Source: Isoptericola jiangsuensis (lineage in GTDB: Bacteria; Actinomycetota; Actinomycetes; Actinomycetales; Cellulomonadaceae). Taken from it: 64,000 nt of DNA. A program made the translations under genes and the position numbers. The notes beneath the pieces are model-generated. The model was not told the DNA's origin. It searched no databases and was given only the letters and a program-made list of their open reading frames with translations. Positions within the stretch are counted from its first letter, which is position 1, and each line of letters starts with the position of its first letter. The stretch lies in assembly GCF_002563715.1 (NCBI RefSeq), contig NZ_PDJJ01000001.1, positions 620,001 through 684,000 of the forward strand, read 5' to 3'. Below, in pieces: positions 18,915-27,753 of the stretch.

Positions 18915-20489
18915 GTGATCTTCCCCTCCTCCCGTCCGAGCCTGCCCCTGCGACGCGCCCGACGCGGTGCGGCCGCCGCCCTCGTGGTGACGGCCCTGGT
19001 CACGCTGGCCGCGTGCGACGCCGACGTCCCCGGCAAGGACGTGACGCCGGTCGACGAGGCGACCTCGCAGGCGCCCACCGGCGCGTCGGGTGCCCCGGCC
19101 GGGTTCGAGGACCTCTATGCGCAGGACCTGGAGTGGACGTCCTGCTCGTCGGGGTTCGAGTGCGCGACCGCCACGGCGCCCGTGTCCTGGGACGACCCGG
19201 AGGCCGGCACGATCGAGCTGGACCTCAAGCGGACCCGCGCCACCGGCGAGAAGCAGGGGTCGCTGCTCATCAACCCCGGCGGGCCGGGCGGCTCCGGCAC
19301 GACGTTCGTGGAGTCCGCCGCGACGACGTTCGGCGACCGGCTGCTGGAGGCGTTCGACGTCGTCGGGTTCGACCCCCGCGGCGTGCGCGCCTCCACCGAG
19401 GTCGTCTGCTACGACGACGAGGGCAAGGACGAGTACCTCTCGGCGGCGTTCGACGTCGAGACGGACGAGGGCCTGGAGGAGATGCGCCAGGCCGCGGCCG
19501 ACTGGGCGCAGGCCTGCGCCGAGAACACCGGCGACCTGCTCGGCTCCGTCGACACCCAGAGCGCCGCGAAGGACATGGACATGCTGCGCGCCGTGCTCGG
19601 CGACGACCAGCTCAACTACCTGGGCTTCTCGTACGGCACCGACCTGGGCGCCACCTACGCCGGGCTGTTCCCGGACCGCGCCGGCCGCCTCGTGCTCGAC
19701 GGCGCGATGGACCCCACGCTGGAGGCCGCCGACGTGTCCAAGGGGCAGGCCGTCGGGTTCGAGAACGCCCTGCGCGCCTACGTGGAGGACTGCCAGGCCG
19801 GCCAGGAGTGCCCGCTCACCGGCAGCGTCGACGACGGCATGCAGCAGGTCCGCGGCGTCCTCGACCGAGCCCTGGACCGGCCGTACCCGACGAGCGGGGA
19901 CCGCGTCGTCACCCAGACCCTCGCGTTCTACGGCATCGCCGTCACCCTCTACTCGGAGCAGAGCTGGCCGGTGCTCACGCAGGCACTCGACGAGGCGATC
20001 AGCGCGGCCACCGGCGACACCCTGCTGTACCTCGCCGACTTCTACAACGACCGCAACGCCGACGGCAGCTTCAGCACCAACTCCACCGAGGCGTTCAGCG
20101 CGATCAACTGCCTGGACTCGCGCTCCAGCGACGACGTCGAGACCATGCGCGCCGAGGCCGCCGCGATCGAGGAGGCCGCTCCCACGGTGGGCACGTTCTT
20201 CTCGTACGGCGGGCTCACCTGCGCCGACTGGCCGTACCCCGTCGCGGAGCGCGACTACGACGTCACCGCGCCCGGCGCGCCCCCGATCGTCGTCATCGGC
20301 ACCACCAACGACCCCGCCACGCCGTACGTGTGGGCGCAGGGCATGGCGGACACCCTCGCCTCGGGCGTCCTCGTCACCTACGATGGCGAGGGACACACCG
20401 CCTACGGCCGGTCCAACGACTGCATCGCGGACGCCGTGGAGGACTATCTCGTCGACGGCACCGCCCCCGAGGAGGGCCTCACCTGCTGA
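18915..20489 (+). CDS. Secreted alpha/beta-hydrolase lipoprotein, TAP/Slp tripeptidyl-aminopeptidase family
   Basis: A 524-aa protein with a lipobox TLAAC (Cys34) and an alpha/beta-hydrolase fold. The oxyanion segment LLINPGGPGGSG is followed by nucleophile Ser239 in GFSYGT. The acid is in GTTNDPATPY and the catalytic His in GEGHTAYG, within the TAP-like C-terminal domain. It probably trims N-terminal tripeptides outside the membrane, as Streptomyces Slp/TAP proteins do. The GTG start at 18915 follows TAGGTT (18903-18908) by 6 nt, predicting leaderless transcription. Its position after tmk-holB and before a tRNA-Thr is a housekeeping context. Confidence 0.87.
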   Translation: MIFPSSRPSLPLRRARRGAAAALVVTALVTLAACDADVPGKDVTPVDEATSQAPTGASGAPAGFEDLYAQDLEWTSCSSGFECATATAPVSWDDPEAGTIELDLKRTRATGEKQGSLLINPGGPGGSGTTFVESAATTFGDRLLEAFDVVGFDPRGVRASTEVVCYDDEGKDEYLSAAFDVETDEGLEEMRQAAADWAQACAENTGDLLGSVDTQSAAKDMDMLRAVLGDDQLNYLGFSYGTDLGATYAGLFPDRAGRLVLDGAMDPTLEAADVSKGQAVGFENALRAYVEDCQAGQECPLTGSVDDGMQQVRGVLDRALDRPYPTSGDRVVTQTLAFYGIAVTLYSEQSWPVLTQALDEAISAATGDTLLYLADFYNDRNADGSFSTNSTEAFSAINCLDSRSSDDVETMRAEAAAIEEAAPTVGTFFSYGGLTCADWPYPVAERDYDVTAPGAPPIVVIGTTNDPATPYVWAQGMADTLASGVLVTYDGEGHTAYGRSNDCIADAVEDYLVDGTAPEEGLTC

Positions 20490-20580
20490 CCTCCTCGTCG
20501 ACGGCGTCCGCGGCGGCCGTGCCGCCTTCCGCGGGTGCCGCGACGTGACGGACGCGACGCCCGTCCGGGCCTCGCAGATT

Positions 20581-20610
20581 TTGGAATCACCGGTGCCCGT
20601 CGGGTAGTGT
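20581..20610 (+). promoter_or_regulatory. Promoter of tRNA-Thr
   Basis: TTGGAA (20581-20586), N18, TAGTGT (20605-20610) precede the tRNA by 31 nt and fit a housekeeping sigma-70 promoter. Confidence 0.6.
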
Positions 20611-20641
20611 GGGGCCGCCCGCTGATCCAGGTCACGGGCGC

Positions 20642-20714
20642 GCCGCCTTAGCTCAGTCGGTAGAGCGATTCACTCGTAATGAATAGGTCGCGAGTTCGAT
20701 TCTCGCAGGCGGCT
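20642..20714 (+). tRNA. tRNA-Thr (anticodon CGU)
   Basis: A 73-nt cloverleaf. Acceptor GCCGCCT pairs with AGGCGGC, the D-arm is GCTC..GAGC, and anticodon stem ATTCA/TGAAT surrounds the loop CTCGTAA with anticodon CGT (reads ACG). The T-arm is GCGAG-TTCGATT-CTCGC and the discriminator U is at 20714. The 3' CCA is not encoded. No integrase or attachment-site duplication was seen next to it. Confidence 0.95.
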
Positions 20715-20722
20715 CCGTCACG

Positions 20723-20752
20723 AAGGCCCCCGACCACCAGGTCGGGGGCCTT
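20723..20752. terminator. Terminator after tRNA-Thr
   Basis: AAGGCCCCCGACC (20723-20735), loop ACCA, GGTCGGGGGCCTT (20740-20752): a perfect 13-bp stem without a long U-tract, between the tRNA and a convergent gene, so it can serve both directions. Confidence 0.8.
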
Positions 20753-20791
20753 TCGCGTGCCCGGGTGCGGTCGACCCCGAGGCGGCTCCGC

Positions 20792-21865
20792 TCAGGCGAC
20801 GGGGGCGTCGGCCGTGGGGGAGCGGGCCGCGAGGTGGCGGGCGAGGAGCTCGACCGCGACGGCGGCGACCAGCCCGACGGCCGCGCCGACGAGGTACTCG
20901 ACGAGCCGGGCGCGGAGCGCGAGGGCGCCGTCGTCGCCGAGGGCGGCGGCGGCGAGCAGCACGGGCAGCGGTGTGGTGAGGGTCTTGGAGAGCGTCCCGG
21001 AGGCGAGCAGCAGCAGCGCCCCGGCGAGCGTGACGGCGACGGCGGTGCCGAGGACGACGGCATCGGGCCACCCGGTGGCGGTGAGCGCGACCGCCAGGAC
21101 GATCCCGACCGTCGTGGCGAGCACGGTCTGCACGGTGGAGCGGCGGGTGCGGGCGGCGGTGGGGCCGAGGACGCCGACCATGGCGAACACGGCCCAGTAC
21201 GGGCGGTAGCCGTCGGTGGCGGCGTCGGCCACGAGCAGGAGGGCGGCGGCGAGACCCCCGAGCAGGAGCGGCAGCGCCCAGTCGGTCCACCGGGGGTGCC
21301 GGACCATGCGCACGAGCCGGCCGGTGTCGACGTGGAGGGCGTCGGCGGGCAGGTCGAGCCGGGGTGCGCTCAGGAGCCGGGGCACCAGGGCGGTGAGCAG
21401 GGCCGCCCAGGCCGCGCCGACGACGGTGCCGCCGGCGACCGCGGGGACGTCGGTGGCGGGGGTGCCGAGCAGGGCGGCGAGGAGCCCGGCGGCCGCGACG
21501 GGAAACCAGGCGAGCTGGGCGGGCATGCCGGCGCGCAGCATGGCGCCGTGGACGGTGAACAGGACGAACGCCCACAGGACGTCCCCGCCGGGCGTCGCGG
21601 CCAGCAGGGTCCCGCCGATCACGGCGACGGGCGTCGCGACGGCGGCGAGCAGGGGCCAGCGTCCCGTGCTGAGGTCGGGGCCGAGGTCGGCGAACGTCAC
21701 GAGGAGGGCGGTGAGGGCGGCGGTCGCGCCGAGCGTGGACACCGCGCCGGTCAGGGTCGTCTCCAGCAGGGGCGGCACGACGACCGCGAGGACGAGGCGG
21801 GCGGTGAGGTCCCACCGCAGCGCGGCCGTGAGGGAGGGGCGCGAGCGTCCGGTGTCAGTGCCCAC
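20792..21865 (-). CDS. FUSC-family multi-spanning membrane protein
   Basis: A 357-aa protein with about ten hydrophobic segments arranged as two similar halves. The second half contains DGYRPYWAVFAMVGVLGPTAARTRRSTVQTV, typical of the FUSC/aromatic-acid exporter-like family. The probable role is efflux of small organic compounds; the substrate is unknown. The GTG at 21865 is 6 nt downstream of TACAGT on the minus strand (21872-21877), predicting a leaderless transcript. It is unrelated in detail to the FUSC-type protein at 15265, which has a long soluble tail. Confidence 0.65.
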   Translation of the reverse strand: MGTDTGRSRPSLTAALRWDLTARLVLAVVVPPLLETTLTGAVSTLGATAALTALLVTFADLGPDLSTGRWPLLAAVATPVAVIGGTLLAATPGGDVLWAFVLFTVHGAMLRAGMPAQLAWFPVAAAGLLAALLGTPATDVPAVAGGTVVGAAWAALLTALVPRLLSAPRLDLPADALHVDTGRLVRMVRHPRWTDWALPLLLGGLAAALLLVADAATDGYRPYWAVFAMVGVLGPTAARTRRSTVQTVLATTVGIVLAVALTATGWPDAVVLGTAVAVTLAGALLLLASGTLSKTLTTPLPVLLAAAALGDDGALALRARLVEYLVGAAVGLVAAVAVELLARHLAARSPTADAPVA

Positions 21866-21995
21866 GCGGTCACTGTACGGCGGGTCGTCGGGCCCGGCCG
21901 GGCGCGTTCCGGCGGCTCGGCGTGGTCCGGGTCCGTCGTGACCGCGGACGGGTGCGGGGCGGTGTCGCGGCCCGCGCCCGTGCCACGATGACCCG

Positions 21996-22616
21996 GTGAC
22001 CGGGACCGACGACCTCGCCCGGCGGCTGCGGCGGACGGTGGCCGTCGTCGCCGCGCTGAACTTCGCGTACTTCTTCGTCGAGGTGGGGGTCGCGCTGGCC
22101 GCGGGGTCGGTGTCGCTGCTGGCGGACAGCGTGGACTTCCTCGAGGACACGGCCGTGAACGTGCTGATCTTCGTGGCGCTGGGCTGGCCGTTGCGGCGGC
22201 GCGCGGTGATGGGCAAGGCGATGAGCGTGATCATCCTGGTGCCGGCGCTGTTCGCCGGGTGGGAGGTGGCGGGCCGGTTCGCGGACCCGACGGCGCCCGC
22301 CGTGGTGCCCGTGGTGGTGGCGTCGGTCGGTGCGGTGCTGGTCAACGGCACGGCCGCGTGGCTGCTGGCCCGGGTGCGGCACGGTGGCGGGTCCCTGAGC
22401 CGCGCGGCGTTCCTGTCCGCCCGCAACGACGTGCTCGTCAACGTCGCCGTCATCGTGATGGCCCTCGTCACGGCATGGACGGGCTCGGGCTGGCCGGACC
22501 TCGTCCTGGGCTGCGGGATCGTCCTGCTCGCGCTGCACGCGGCGTGGGAGGTGTGGGAGGTCAGCGAGGACGAACGGCTGGCGGCCCGGGCGCTGGCGGG
22601 CGAGCCGATCGACTGA
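21996..22616 (+). CDS. Cation diffusion facilitator-type transporter
   Basis: A 206-aa, about six-helix membrane protein. LLADSVDFLEDTAVN in helix II is the CDF metal-site segment, and RNDVLVNVAVI is the second site in helix V. It lacks the usual C-terminal cytoplasmic metal-binding domain, so it is a short CDF. It probably exports a divalent metal. The GTG at 21996 lies 6 nt after CACGAT (21984-21989), a weaker -10 match. Confidence 0.75.
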   Translation: MTGTDDLARRLRRTVAVVAALNFAYFFVEVGVALAAGSVSLLADSVDFLEDTAVNVLIFVALGWPLRRRAVMGKAMSVIILVPALFAGWEVAGRFADPTAPAVVPVVVASVGAVLVNGTAAWLLARVRHGGGSLSRAAFLSARNDVLVNVAVIVMALVTAWTGSGWPDLVLGCGIVLLALHAAWEVWEVSEDERLAARALAGEPID

Positions 22617-22635
22617 CTCGTCAGGACGGTCGCGG

Positions 22636-24012
22636 TCAGAGGGCCCGGCTCGGGTGGGCGAGGATGTCGGGCACGAGGCGGGCGGCGACGGACGCGGCGA
22701 GGCGGACGGTGCCGACCCCGGCGGCGAACACGACGACGAACGTGCCGATCGCGACGGGCTGCGTGAAGACGAGGAACCCGACCAGGGGCGACACGAGGAC
22801 GGCGGCGGTGAGCGCGGACCCGCCCGCCACCGACCAGACGGTCGACATGACGGACCGGCGGGCGGCCTCGGCCATGACGGACGGCGGGACGCCGAGCCGG
22901 TCCATCGCGACGTGCACGGCGGCGCGGTCCAGGGTGGCGGCGGCCTGGTTGACGGCGACGGAGCAGGCGACCATGACGAACGAGACGGTCATGGTGACCA
23001 GCAGCCCGGTGGAGACGTCCGCCATGAGCCACCGCTCCTGCGGGTTCGAGGCCTCGGTGGCGTTCGACAGGGCGAGCCCGACGCCACCGAACACCCCGAC
23101 GAAGCTCGTCATGGCCAGTCCGCTGACCTGACGCCACGCGGTTCGCGGGTCGTCGAGGACGCGGCGGGCGGCGAGCAGCCGGGGGACGTCGTCCGCGCGG
23201 CGCAGGCTCCGCCGGGCCCGGGCGGCGACCCACCAGGGGCCGGCGAGGTTCAGGGCGAGCAGCATGCCACCGAACGCGGCGGCGAGCACCCCGACCACGA
23301 GGACGATCCCGCCGACCTCCCCGGCGAGGCCGAGCAGCTGGGAGGACCCGACGCCCGCGAGCAGGACGGCGGCGGCGACGACGGCACGCACCCACCCGGC
23401 GGTGGCGGGCCGCTGCCGGGTGCGCACCCCCAGCGGGGTGACGACGACGGCGCGCAGGCCCGCGGCGGCGCTGACGGCGGCGAGCACGACGACCACCAGG
23501 ACGACGAGCGGCAGCCACGTCCAGGGCAGCCAGACGTCGCCGCCGAGGGGAGCGCCCCGGAACCGGAGCAGCCCGAGCAGTGGAGCGGTCGCGGCGTACA
23601 GGACGAGCCCGGCGACCGCACCGACGAACGCACCGGCGGCGGCCTCCAGCACGGTCAGGGCGGTGACGGTCCCCCGCGTGGCGCCGAGCAGCCGCAGGGA
23701 GGACAGCCGGTCGTCGCGGCGGCGGGCCGCCAGCCGCGCCGCGGACGCGCCGACGGTGAGCAGGGGCACGACGAGCAGCACCAGCGCGATGACGGCGAGC
23801 GTCGCGTAGGTGGCGGCGAGGTCGTCGTCGCCACGGAAGAAGCTCTGCGCGCCGCCGGCGACGAGCGCGAGCAGCGCGGTGACGACGCCGTAGGCAGCGA
23901 CGGGCAGCCGGACGCCGACCCCGGTGTCGCGGCGGCGCAGGAACAGCGGGGCCAGGCGGACGGCGGTGGCGAGGGACCCGGGCGGACGGGCGCCGGGCAC
24001 GTCGGGGCTCAT
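22636..24012 (-). CDS. FtsX-like ABC transporter permease
   Basis: A 458-aa membrane protein with about eight hydrophobic segments in two FtsX-like blocks separated by soluble regions. The conserved RLSSLRLLGATRGTV stretch, the coupling segment of MacB/FtsX-type permeases, is near residue 100 and a related MDRLGVPPSVMAEAARRSV is in the second half. The ATG overlaps the stop of the ATPase gene by ATGA (24009-24012), so the two form one transporter, probably mechanical export or lipid/peptide extrusion rather than import. No binding protein is present. Confidence 0.8.
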   Translation of the reverse strand: MSPDVPGARPPGSLATAVRLAPLFLRRRDTGVGVRLPVAAYGVVTALLALVAGGAQSFFRGDDDLAATYATLAVIALVLLVVPLLTVGASAARLAARRRDDRLSSLRLLGATRGTVTALTVLEAAAGAFVGAVAGLVLYAATAPLLGLLRFRGAPLGGDVWLPWTWLPLVVLVVVVLAAVSAAAGLRAVVVTPLGVRTRQRPATAGWVRAVVAAAVLLAGVGSSQLLGLAGEVGGIVLVVGVLAAAFGGMLLALNLAGPWWVAARARRSLRRADDVPRLLAARRVLDDPRTAWRQVSGLAMTSFVGVFGGVGLALSNATEASNPQERWLMADVSTGLLVTMTVSFVMVACSVAVNQAAATLDRAAVHVAMDRLGVPPSVMAEAARRSVMSTVWSVAGGSALTAAVLVSPLVGFLVFTQPVAIGTFVVVFAAGVGTVRLAASVAARLVPDILAHPSRAL

Positions 24013-24707
24013 CGGGTGACGTCCGCGGTGTCGGCGACGACGCGGCCGTCGCGCAGGTGGACGGTGCGGGCACAGCGTGCGGCGACCTCGGGGTCGTGCG
24101 TGACCACGACCAGGGTGCGGCCCGTGGCGACGGACGCGAGCAGGACGTCGAGGACGTCGGCGGAGGTCGCGGAGTCCAGGGCACCGGTCGGCTCGTCCGC
24201 GAAGACCAGGCGGGCACCGGTGACGTGCGCGCGGGCGATGGCGACGCGCTGCGCCTGCCCGCCGGACAGCTCGCCGAGACGGCGCCGCTCCAGCCCGGCC
24301 AGACCGAGGTGCGCCAGCTGCTGCGCGGCCTCCGCCTCGGCCTGCGCCCGCGACACCCCCACGAGCATGCGGGCCACCGCGACGTTCTCCAGCGCGGTGA
24401 GCTCGTCGAGCAGCAGACCCTGCTGGAACACGAACCCGAGCTCCTCCCGGCGCAGGCGGGAACGACCGGCGTCGTCGAGGGCACCCAGGGCCACCGCACC
24501 CTGGCGCGTCGCCACGGTGACCTCCCCCGCGGTCGGGGAGAGGATCCCGGCGAGGCAGTGCAGCAGCGTCGTCTTGCCCGACCCGGACGCACCGGTCACG
24601 GCGACCGACTCCCCGACGGCGACGTCGAGGTCGACCCCGTCGAGGGCGGGGGCCGAGGAGCCGGGATAGGTGAGGGAGAGCCCGCGGGCGGACAGCAGCG
24701 TGGTCAT
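24009..24707 (-). CDS. ABC transporter ATP-binding protein (LolD/MacB type)
   Basis: A 232-aa ATPase with Walker A GASGSGKTT (about residues 41-49), the LSGGQAQRVAIARA signature, Walker B LVFADEPTGALDS and the switch His in VVTHDPEV. It powers the FtsX-like permease encoded immediately downstream. An upstream GTG would add 8 residues, but ATG at 24707 matches family length. Confidence 0.9.
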   Translation of the reverse strand: MTTLLSARGLSLTYPGSSAPALDGVDLDVAVGESVAVTGASGSGKTTLLHCLAGILSPTAGEVTVATRQGAVALGALDDAGRSRLRREELGFVFQQGLLLDELTALENVAVARMLVGVSRAQAEAEAAQQLAHLGLAGLERRRLGELSGGQAQRVAIARAHVTGARLVFADEPTGALDSATSADVLDVLLASVATGRTLVVVTHDPEVAARCARTVHLRDGRVVADTADVTR

Positions 24708-24812
24708 GGCACCCACCGTCCCACCGGGCACCGGCCGGGCGCGTCGCCCCGCGGTCCGATCCTGGCGGGTGCCGTGTCAGACCACGGGATGACGGCCGGT
24801 TAGTCTCGTGGC

Positions 24813-25499
24813 ATGGCTTGGAGCTTCGGGCGCAGACGTCCCACCACGTACCTCCTCGGTGAGGCCGTCGACCCGTACCCGGCGCAGGTGCCGGAGGCGC
24901 GGCGCGGCCGCGTCCTGCGCATCACGGAGATCGGCGAGCCCGTGCTGCACGCCCCCGCGCGCACCGTCGAGGAGTTCTCCACGCCCGAGCTGGCGCGGCT
25001 CGTCGACGACCTGTTCGCGACGATGGAGGTGGCGCAGGGCGTCGGCCTCGCCGCGCCGCAGGTCGGCGTCGACCTGCGGGTGTTCGTCTACGACCTCACC
25101 GACGACCGCGGCGACCGGCACGTCGGCCACGTCGTCAACCCGGTCCTGGAGATCGACGAGACGTCCGACCTCGTCACCGAGGACGAGGGCTGCCTGTCGG
25201 TGCCGGGCGCCTACGAGCCGCTGGCCCGCCGCGAGACGGCGCGCGTGAAGGGTGTGGACCAGCACGGCGCGCCCGTGCAGCTCGAGGCCACCGGCTACCT
25301 GGCGCGCGCCTACGTCCACGAGTGCCAGCACCTCGACGGCACCCTGTACTGGGACCACCTGGACGCCGACGCGCAGCAGCGGGCGCTCGCGGAGCGGGAC
25401 GAGGAGCGGGCCGAGGTCCTGGCCGAGCGTCGCGAGCTGGCGATCGAGCTCGGCAAGACGCCGCCGGAGTACCCGGCGGAGCCGGCCGGGGGTCGCTGA
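24813..25499 (+). CDS. def: Peptide deformylase
   Basis: A 228-aa metalloenzyme that removes the N-formyl group from new proteins. All three motifs are present: GVGLAAPQ (motif 1), EGCLSVPG with metal ligand Cys127 (motif 2) and HECQHLDG with His169, Glu170 and His173 (motif 3). A charged C-terminal helix of about 45 residues extends past the catalytic core, as in other actinobacterial enzymes. The ATG at 24813 is 6 nt after TAGTCT (24801-24806), predicting a leaderless mRNA. Confidence 0.96.
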   Translation: MAWSFGRRRPTTYLLGEAVDPYPAQVPEARRGRVLRITEIGEPVLHAPARTVEEFSTPELARLVDDLFATMEVAQGVGLAAPQVGVDLRVFVYDLTDDRGDRHVGHVVNPVLEIDETSDLVTEDEGCLSVPGAYEPLARRETARVKGVDQHGAPVQLEATGYLARAYVHECQHLDGTLYWDHLDADAQQRALAERDEERAEVLAERRELAIELGKTPPEYPAEPAGGR

Positions 25500-25508
25500 C
25501 CCCTCCGG

Positions 25509-26276
25509 TCACTCGGTGCGGCGGCGCGACCGCCACGCGACGATCCCGCCGGCCGCGACACCCGTCGCGGCCAGCGCGAGCCCGGCGCCGGCCCACAGGT
25601 CACCGTCGAGCAGCAGGCTGTGCGGGCTGTCGTCGCGGTTCGCGAGCGCGGCGGGCCGGACGGCGCCGGCCGCCGCGGACGGCGAGGTGCTGGGTGTCGG
25701 GCTCGGCGTCGCCGAGCGGCTCGGCGAGGGCGACGGGGACGGCGAGGGGGACGGGCTCGGGCTCGGCGACGGGGACGGCGTGGGCGTGGGCGTGGGCTCG
25801 GCCTCCGGGGTGGGGGTCGGCGACTCCTCGCGCTCCCGGTCGTCCTCGTCCCGGTCGGGCGTCCGGCTGGCCGACGGCGTCGGGGACGGCTCGGCCTTCG
25901 GGGGCGGGCCGGCCGACGCGGCGGGCTCCGTGCAGGCACCGCCGTCGTCGTTCCACTCCCCGACGCCGGGTACCCGGACGTAGACGACGCAGTAGCCGTC
26001 GGGCATCGCGGCGGGGGCGCCGGCGAACGGGACGAACCCCGACCGGCCGTTCGGCAGAGGCTCGGTCAGCCACTCGTACCGCCAGCCCTCCAGGCTGCGG
26101 ACGGAGTACCCCACCAGGTCGTCGCCACCGGCGCCGCGGTCACGGCCGTGGTAGGACACGCCGGAGGTCGAGACCTCGAGGTCGCCGTCGGCTGCCGACG
26201 CGGCGACGGCCGACGGCACGGCGAGCCCGCACGCGAGGGCGACGGTGAGCAGGGTACGGGCGGCAGCGGCGCGCAC
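25509..26276 (-). CDS. Secreted wall/membrane-anchored protein with Pro-Ser repeat
   Basis: A 255-aa protein with a signal peptide (residues 1-30, ending AVAASAADG) and an ectodomain of about 90 residues with one Cys pair (YCVVYV and GGACTEP). A low-complexity stalk of about 65 residues follows, dominated by P-T and P-S dipeptides including an uninterrupted run of P-S pairs. A transmembrane helix (about residues 228-246) and an RSRRR tail complete a surface-display layout. The stalk DNA is repetitive and probably length-variable. The GTG start at 26276 has only a weak ribosome site. Function unknown. Confidence 0.6.
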   Translation of the reverse strand: MRAAAARTLLTVALACGLAVPSAVAASAADGDLEVSTSGVSYHGRDRGAGGDDLVGYSVRSLEGWRYEWLTEPLPNGRSGFVPFAGAPAAMPDGYCVVYVRVPGVGEWNDDGGACTEPAASAGPPPKAEPSPTPSASRTPDRDEDDREREESPTPTPEAEPTPTPTPSPSPSPSPSPSPSPSPSPSRSATPSPTPSTSPSAAAGAVRPAALANRDDSPHSLLLDGDLWAGAGLALAATGVAAGGIVAWRSRRRTE

Positions 26277-26398
26277 GAGGACCTTCCGACGCTGGGAGCC
26301 GGGCGGCCCGGCGAGTTCGCCGCCATCGTAGCGGGGTCGGCGTGGCGTCCGTCACGGGCGTCGTGGCCACCACCGGGGACGTCGGCGCGGGCGGGGCG

Positions 26399-26971
26399 TC
26401 AGAGAGTGTCGAGCCAGCGCACGACGGCGGCGGCGACGGCGTCCAGGTCCTTGACGTCGTGCGTGCCGGGCAGGGTGACGCGGGTGACGGGCCCCGGGAT
26501 CGCCGCGGTGTGCTCGGCGAGCTCGTCGGGGGTGCCGAACGGGTCGCGGTCACCGCCGACGAACAGCACGGGCAGGTCGAGGTCGCCGAGGTGCTCGGTG
26601 CGCAGCCGGTCCGGCCGGCCCGGGGGGTGCAGGGGGTAGCTGAGCAGCACGAGCCCGGCGGCGGGCAGGCCCTCGGCGACGGCCATCGAGCACATGCGCC
26701 CGCCGTAGGAGCGGCCCCCGAGCAGCAGCCGTCCGGTGCCGACGCCCAGCCCGGCGGCGAACCGCTCGGCCTCGGCCCGCACGTGCGCCACGGCGACGGG
26801 GGCGCGGTCGGGCATGCGGCGCCCCGCGGTCCGGTACGGGAAGTCGACGCGCTCCACGGCGACGGCGGGGTCGAGGGCGCTCACGGCGTCGTCCACGGCG
26901 CGCAGGGCCCGGTGGTCGCGGTCGGCCCCGGCGCCCGGGGCGAGGAGAAGTCCGGCGGGGCGGGTGCTCAT
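26399..26971 (-). CDS. Small alpha/beta-hydrolase (dienelactone hydrolase/KANL3-like)
   Basis: A 190-aa cytoplasmic alpha/beta-hydrolase of the compact KANL3/Tex30-like type. LLLAPGAGADRDH is at the N-terminus, nucleophile Ser is in GGRSYGGRM (about residue 88), Asp in GGDRDPFG and His in LPGTHDV. The substrate is unknown. The ATG at 26971 follows GACACT on the minus strand by 6 nt, a weak leaderless-type -10. Confidence 0.75.
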   Translation of the reverse strand: MSTRPAGLLLAPGAGADRDHRALRAVDDAVSALDPAVAVERVDFPYRTAGRRMPDRAPVAVAHVRAEAERFAAGLGVGTGRLLLGGRSYGGRMCSMAVAEGLPAAGLVLLSYPLHPPGRPDRLRTEHLGDLDLPVLFVGGDRDPFGTPDELAEHTAAIPGPVTRVTLPGTHDVKDLDAVAAAVVRWLDTL

Positions 26972-27021
26972 CGCCCCAGTGTCGCCGATCCGGTGTCGCC
27001 GGGCCGCGCTACCGTGCCCGG

Positions 27022-27618
27022 ATGGAGTCGCAGCAGGGCGGGACGGTCGTCGGGGCGGACTGGTCCGACGAGGACCTCGACGGCGTGGTGCTCGAGGGCG
27101 TCGAGCTGGTCGACGTCGACCTGTCCGAGGCGCGGGTGCGGGGCGCGACCTTCACGGGGTGCACGTTCCGCGGGGTGCTGCTCAACGCGTCGTCGTGGGA
27201 GGACTCCGCGTTCACGTCGTGCCGGTTCTCCCGGGTCGACCTGTTCGACGCGGAGCTGGCGCGCTGCAAGCTGGTCGGGTCGACGTTCGACGACTGCCGG
27301 TTCGCCCTGCTGCGGGCGGTGCAGGGCGACTGGTCGTTCACGGAGCTCCGGCGGGCGGTGCTGGACGGGGTGCACCTGGAGGGGCTGCGGCTGCGGGAGG
27401 CCGACCTGTCCCAGGCGCGGGCGCGCGGCGCGACGCTGCTGGGCCTGGACCTGTCGGGGGCCGTGCTGGACGGTGTGGACCTGGGCGGCGCGGTGCTGCG
27501 GGGCAGCGACCTGTCGGCCCTGGACCCGCGGTCGGCGCGGCTGGAGGGCGCGGTGGTGGACGCCGTGCAGGCGGTGGTGCTGGCGGAGTCCCTGGGCGTG
27601 GTCGTGACCGGGGACTGA
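27022..27618 (+). CDS. Pentapeptide-repeat protein
   Basis: A 198-aa protein built almost entirely of A(D/N)LXX-type pentapeptides (examples LDGVV, LEGVE, LRGAT, LDGVD, LGGAV), which fold as a right-handed quadrilateral beta-helix. Such proteins include gyrase-protecting DNA mimics (MfpA/Qnr), but many have no known role, and no gyrase context is seen here. The ATG at 27022 is 6 nt after TACCGT (27010-27015): leaderless. It is a single-gene unit. Confidence 0.82.
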   Translation: MESQQGGTVVGADWSDEDLDGVVLEGVELVDVDLSEARVRGATFTGCTFRGVLLNASSWEDSAFTSCRFSRVDLFDAELARCKLVGSTFDDCRFALLRAVQGDWSFTELRRAVLDGVHLEGLRLREADLSQARARGATLLGLDLSGAVLDGVDLGGAVLRGSDLSALDPRSARLEGAVVDAVQAVVLAESLGVVVTGD

Positions 27619-27685
27619 CCGTCCCGCGCGTCGTCACCGTCCGGTTTCGTCGGTTTCGCGCGCGTCATATCACAGTCGTCGGAGG

Positions 27686-27738
27686 TTCCCGGGGCGGGGG
27701 CGGTGCGTTAACGTAGCCGTAATACATCGTTGTACAAC
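27686..27738 (+). promoter_or_regulatory. Promoter with palindromic operator of the GH43 gene
   Basis: TTCCCG (27686-27691), N17, TAACGT (27709-27714) is a plausible promoter. Just past the predicted +1 lies GTTGTACAAC (27729-27738), a perfect 10-bp palindrome resembling TTGTAC-rich GntR/AraR-type sites. The same stretch contains an imperfect CG-centred repeat TACATCGTTGTA (27724-27735). The regulator is not encoded nearby. Confidence 0.4.
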
Positions 27739-27753
27739 CCTGAAGGAACTGCC

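Noticed and set aside
20642-20760. tRNA-Thr as an integration site
   Set aside because: No integrase, no duplicated 3' tRNA end and no mobile genes flank it; the following sequence is an ordinary terminator and a membrane protein.
25680-25830. Minisatellite independent of genes
   Set aside because: The repeat encodes the in-frame Pro-Ser/Pro-Thr stalk of the secreted protein at 25509-26276.
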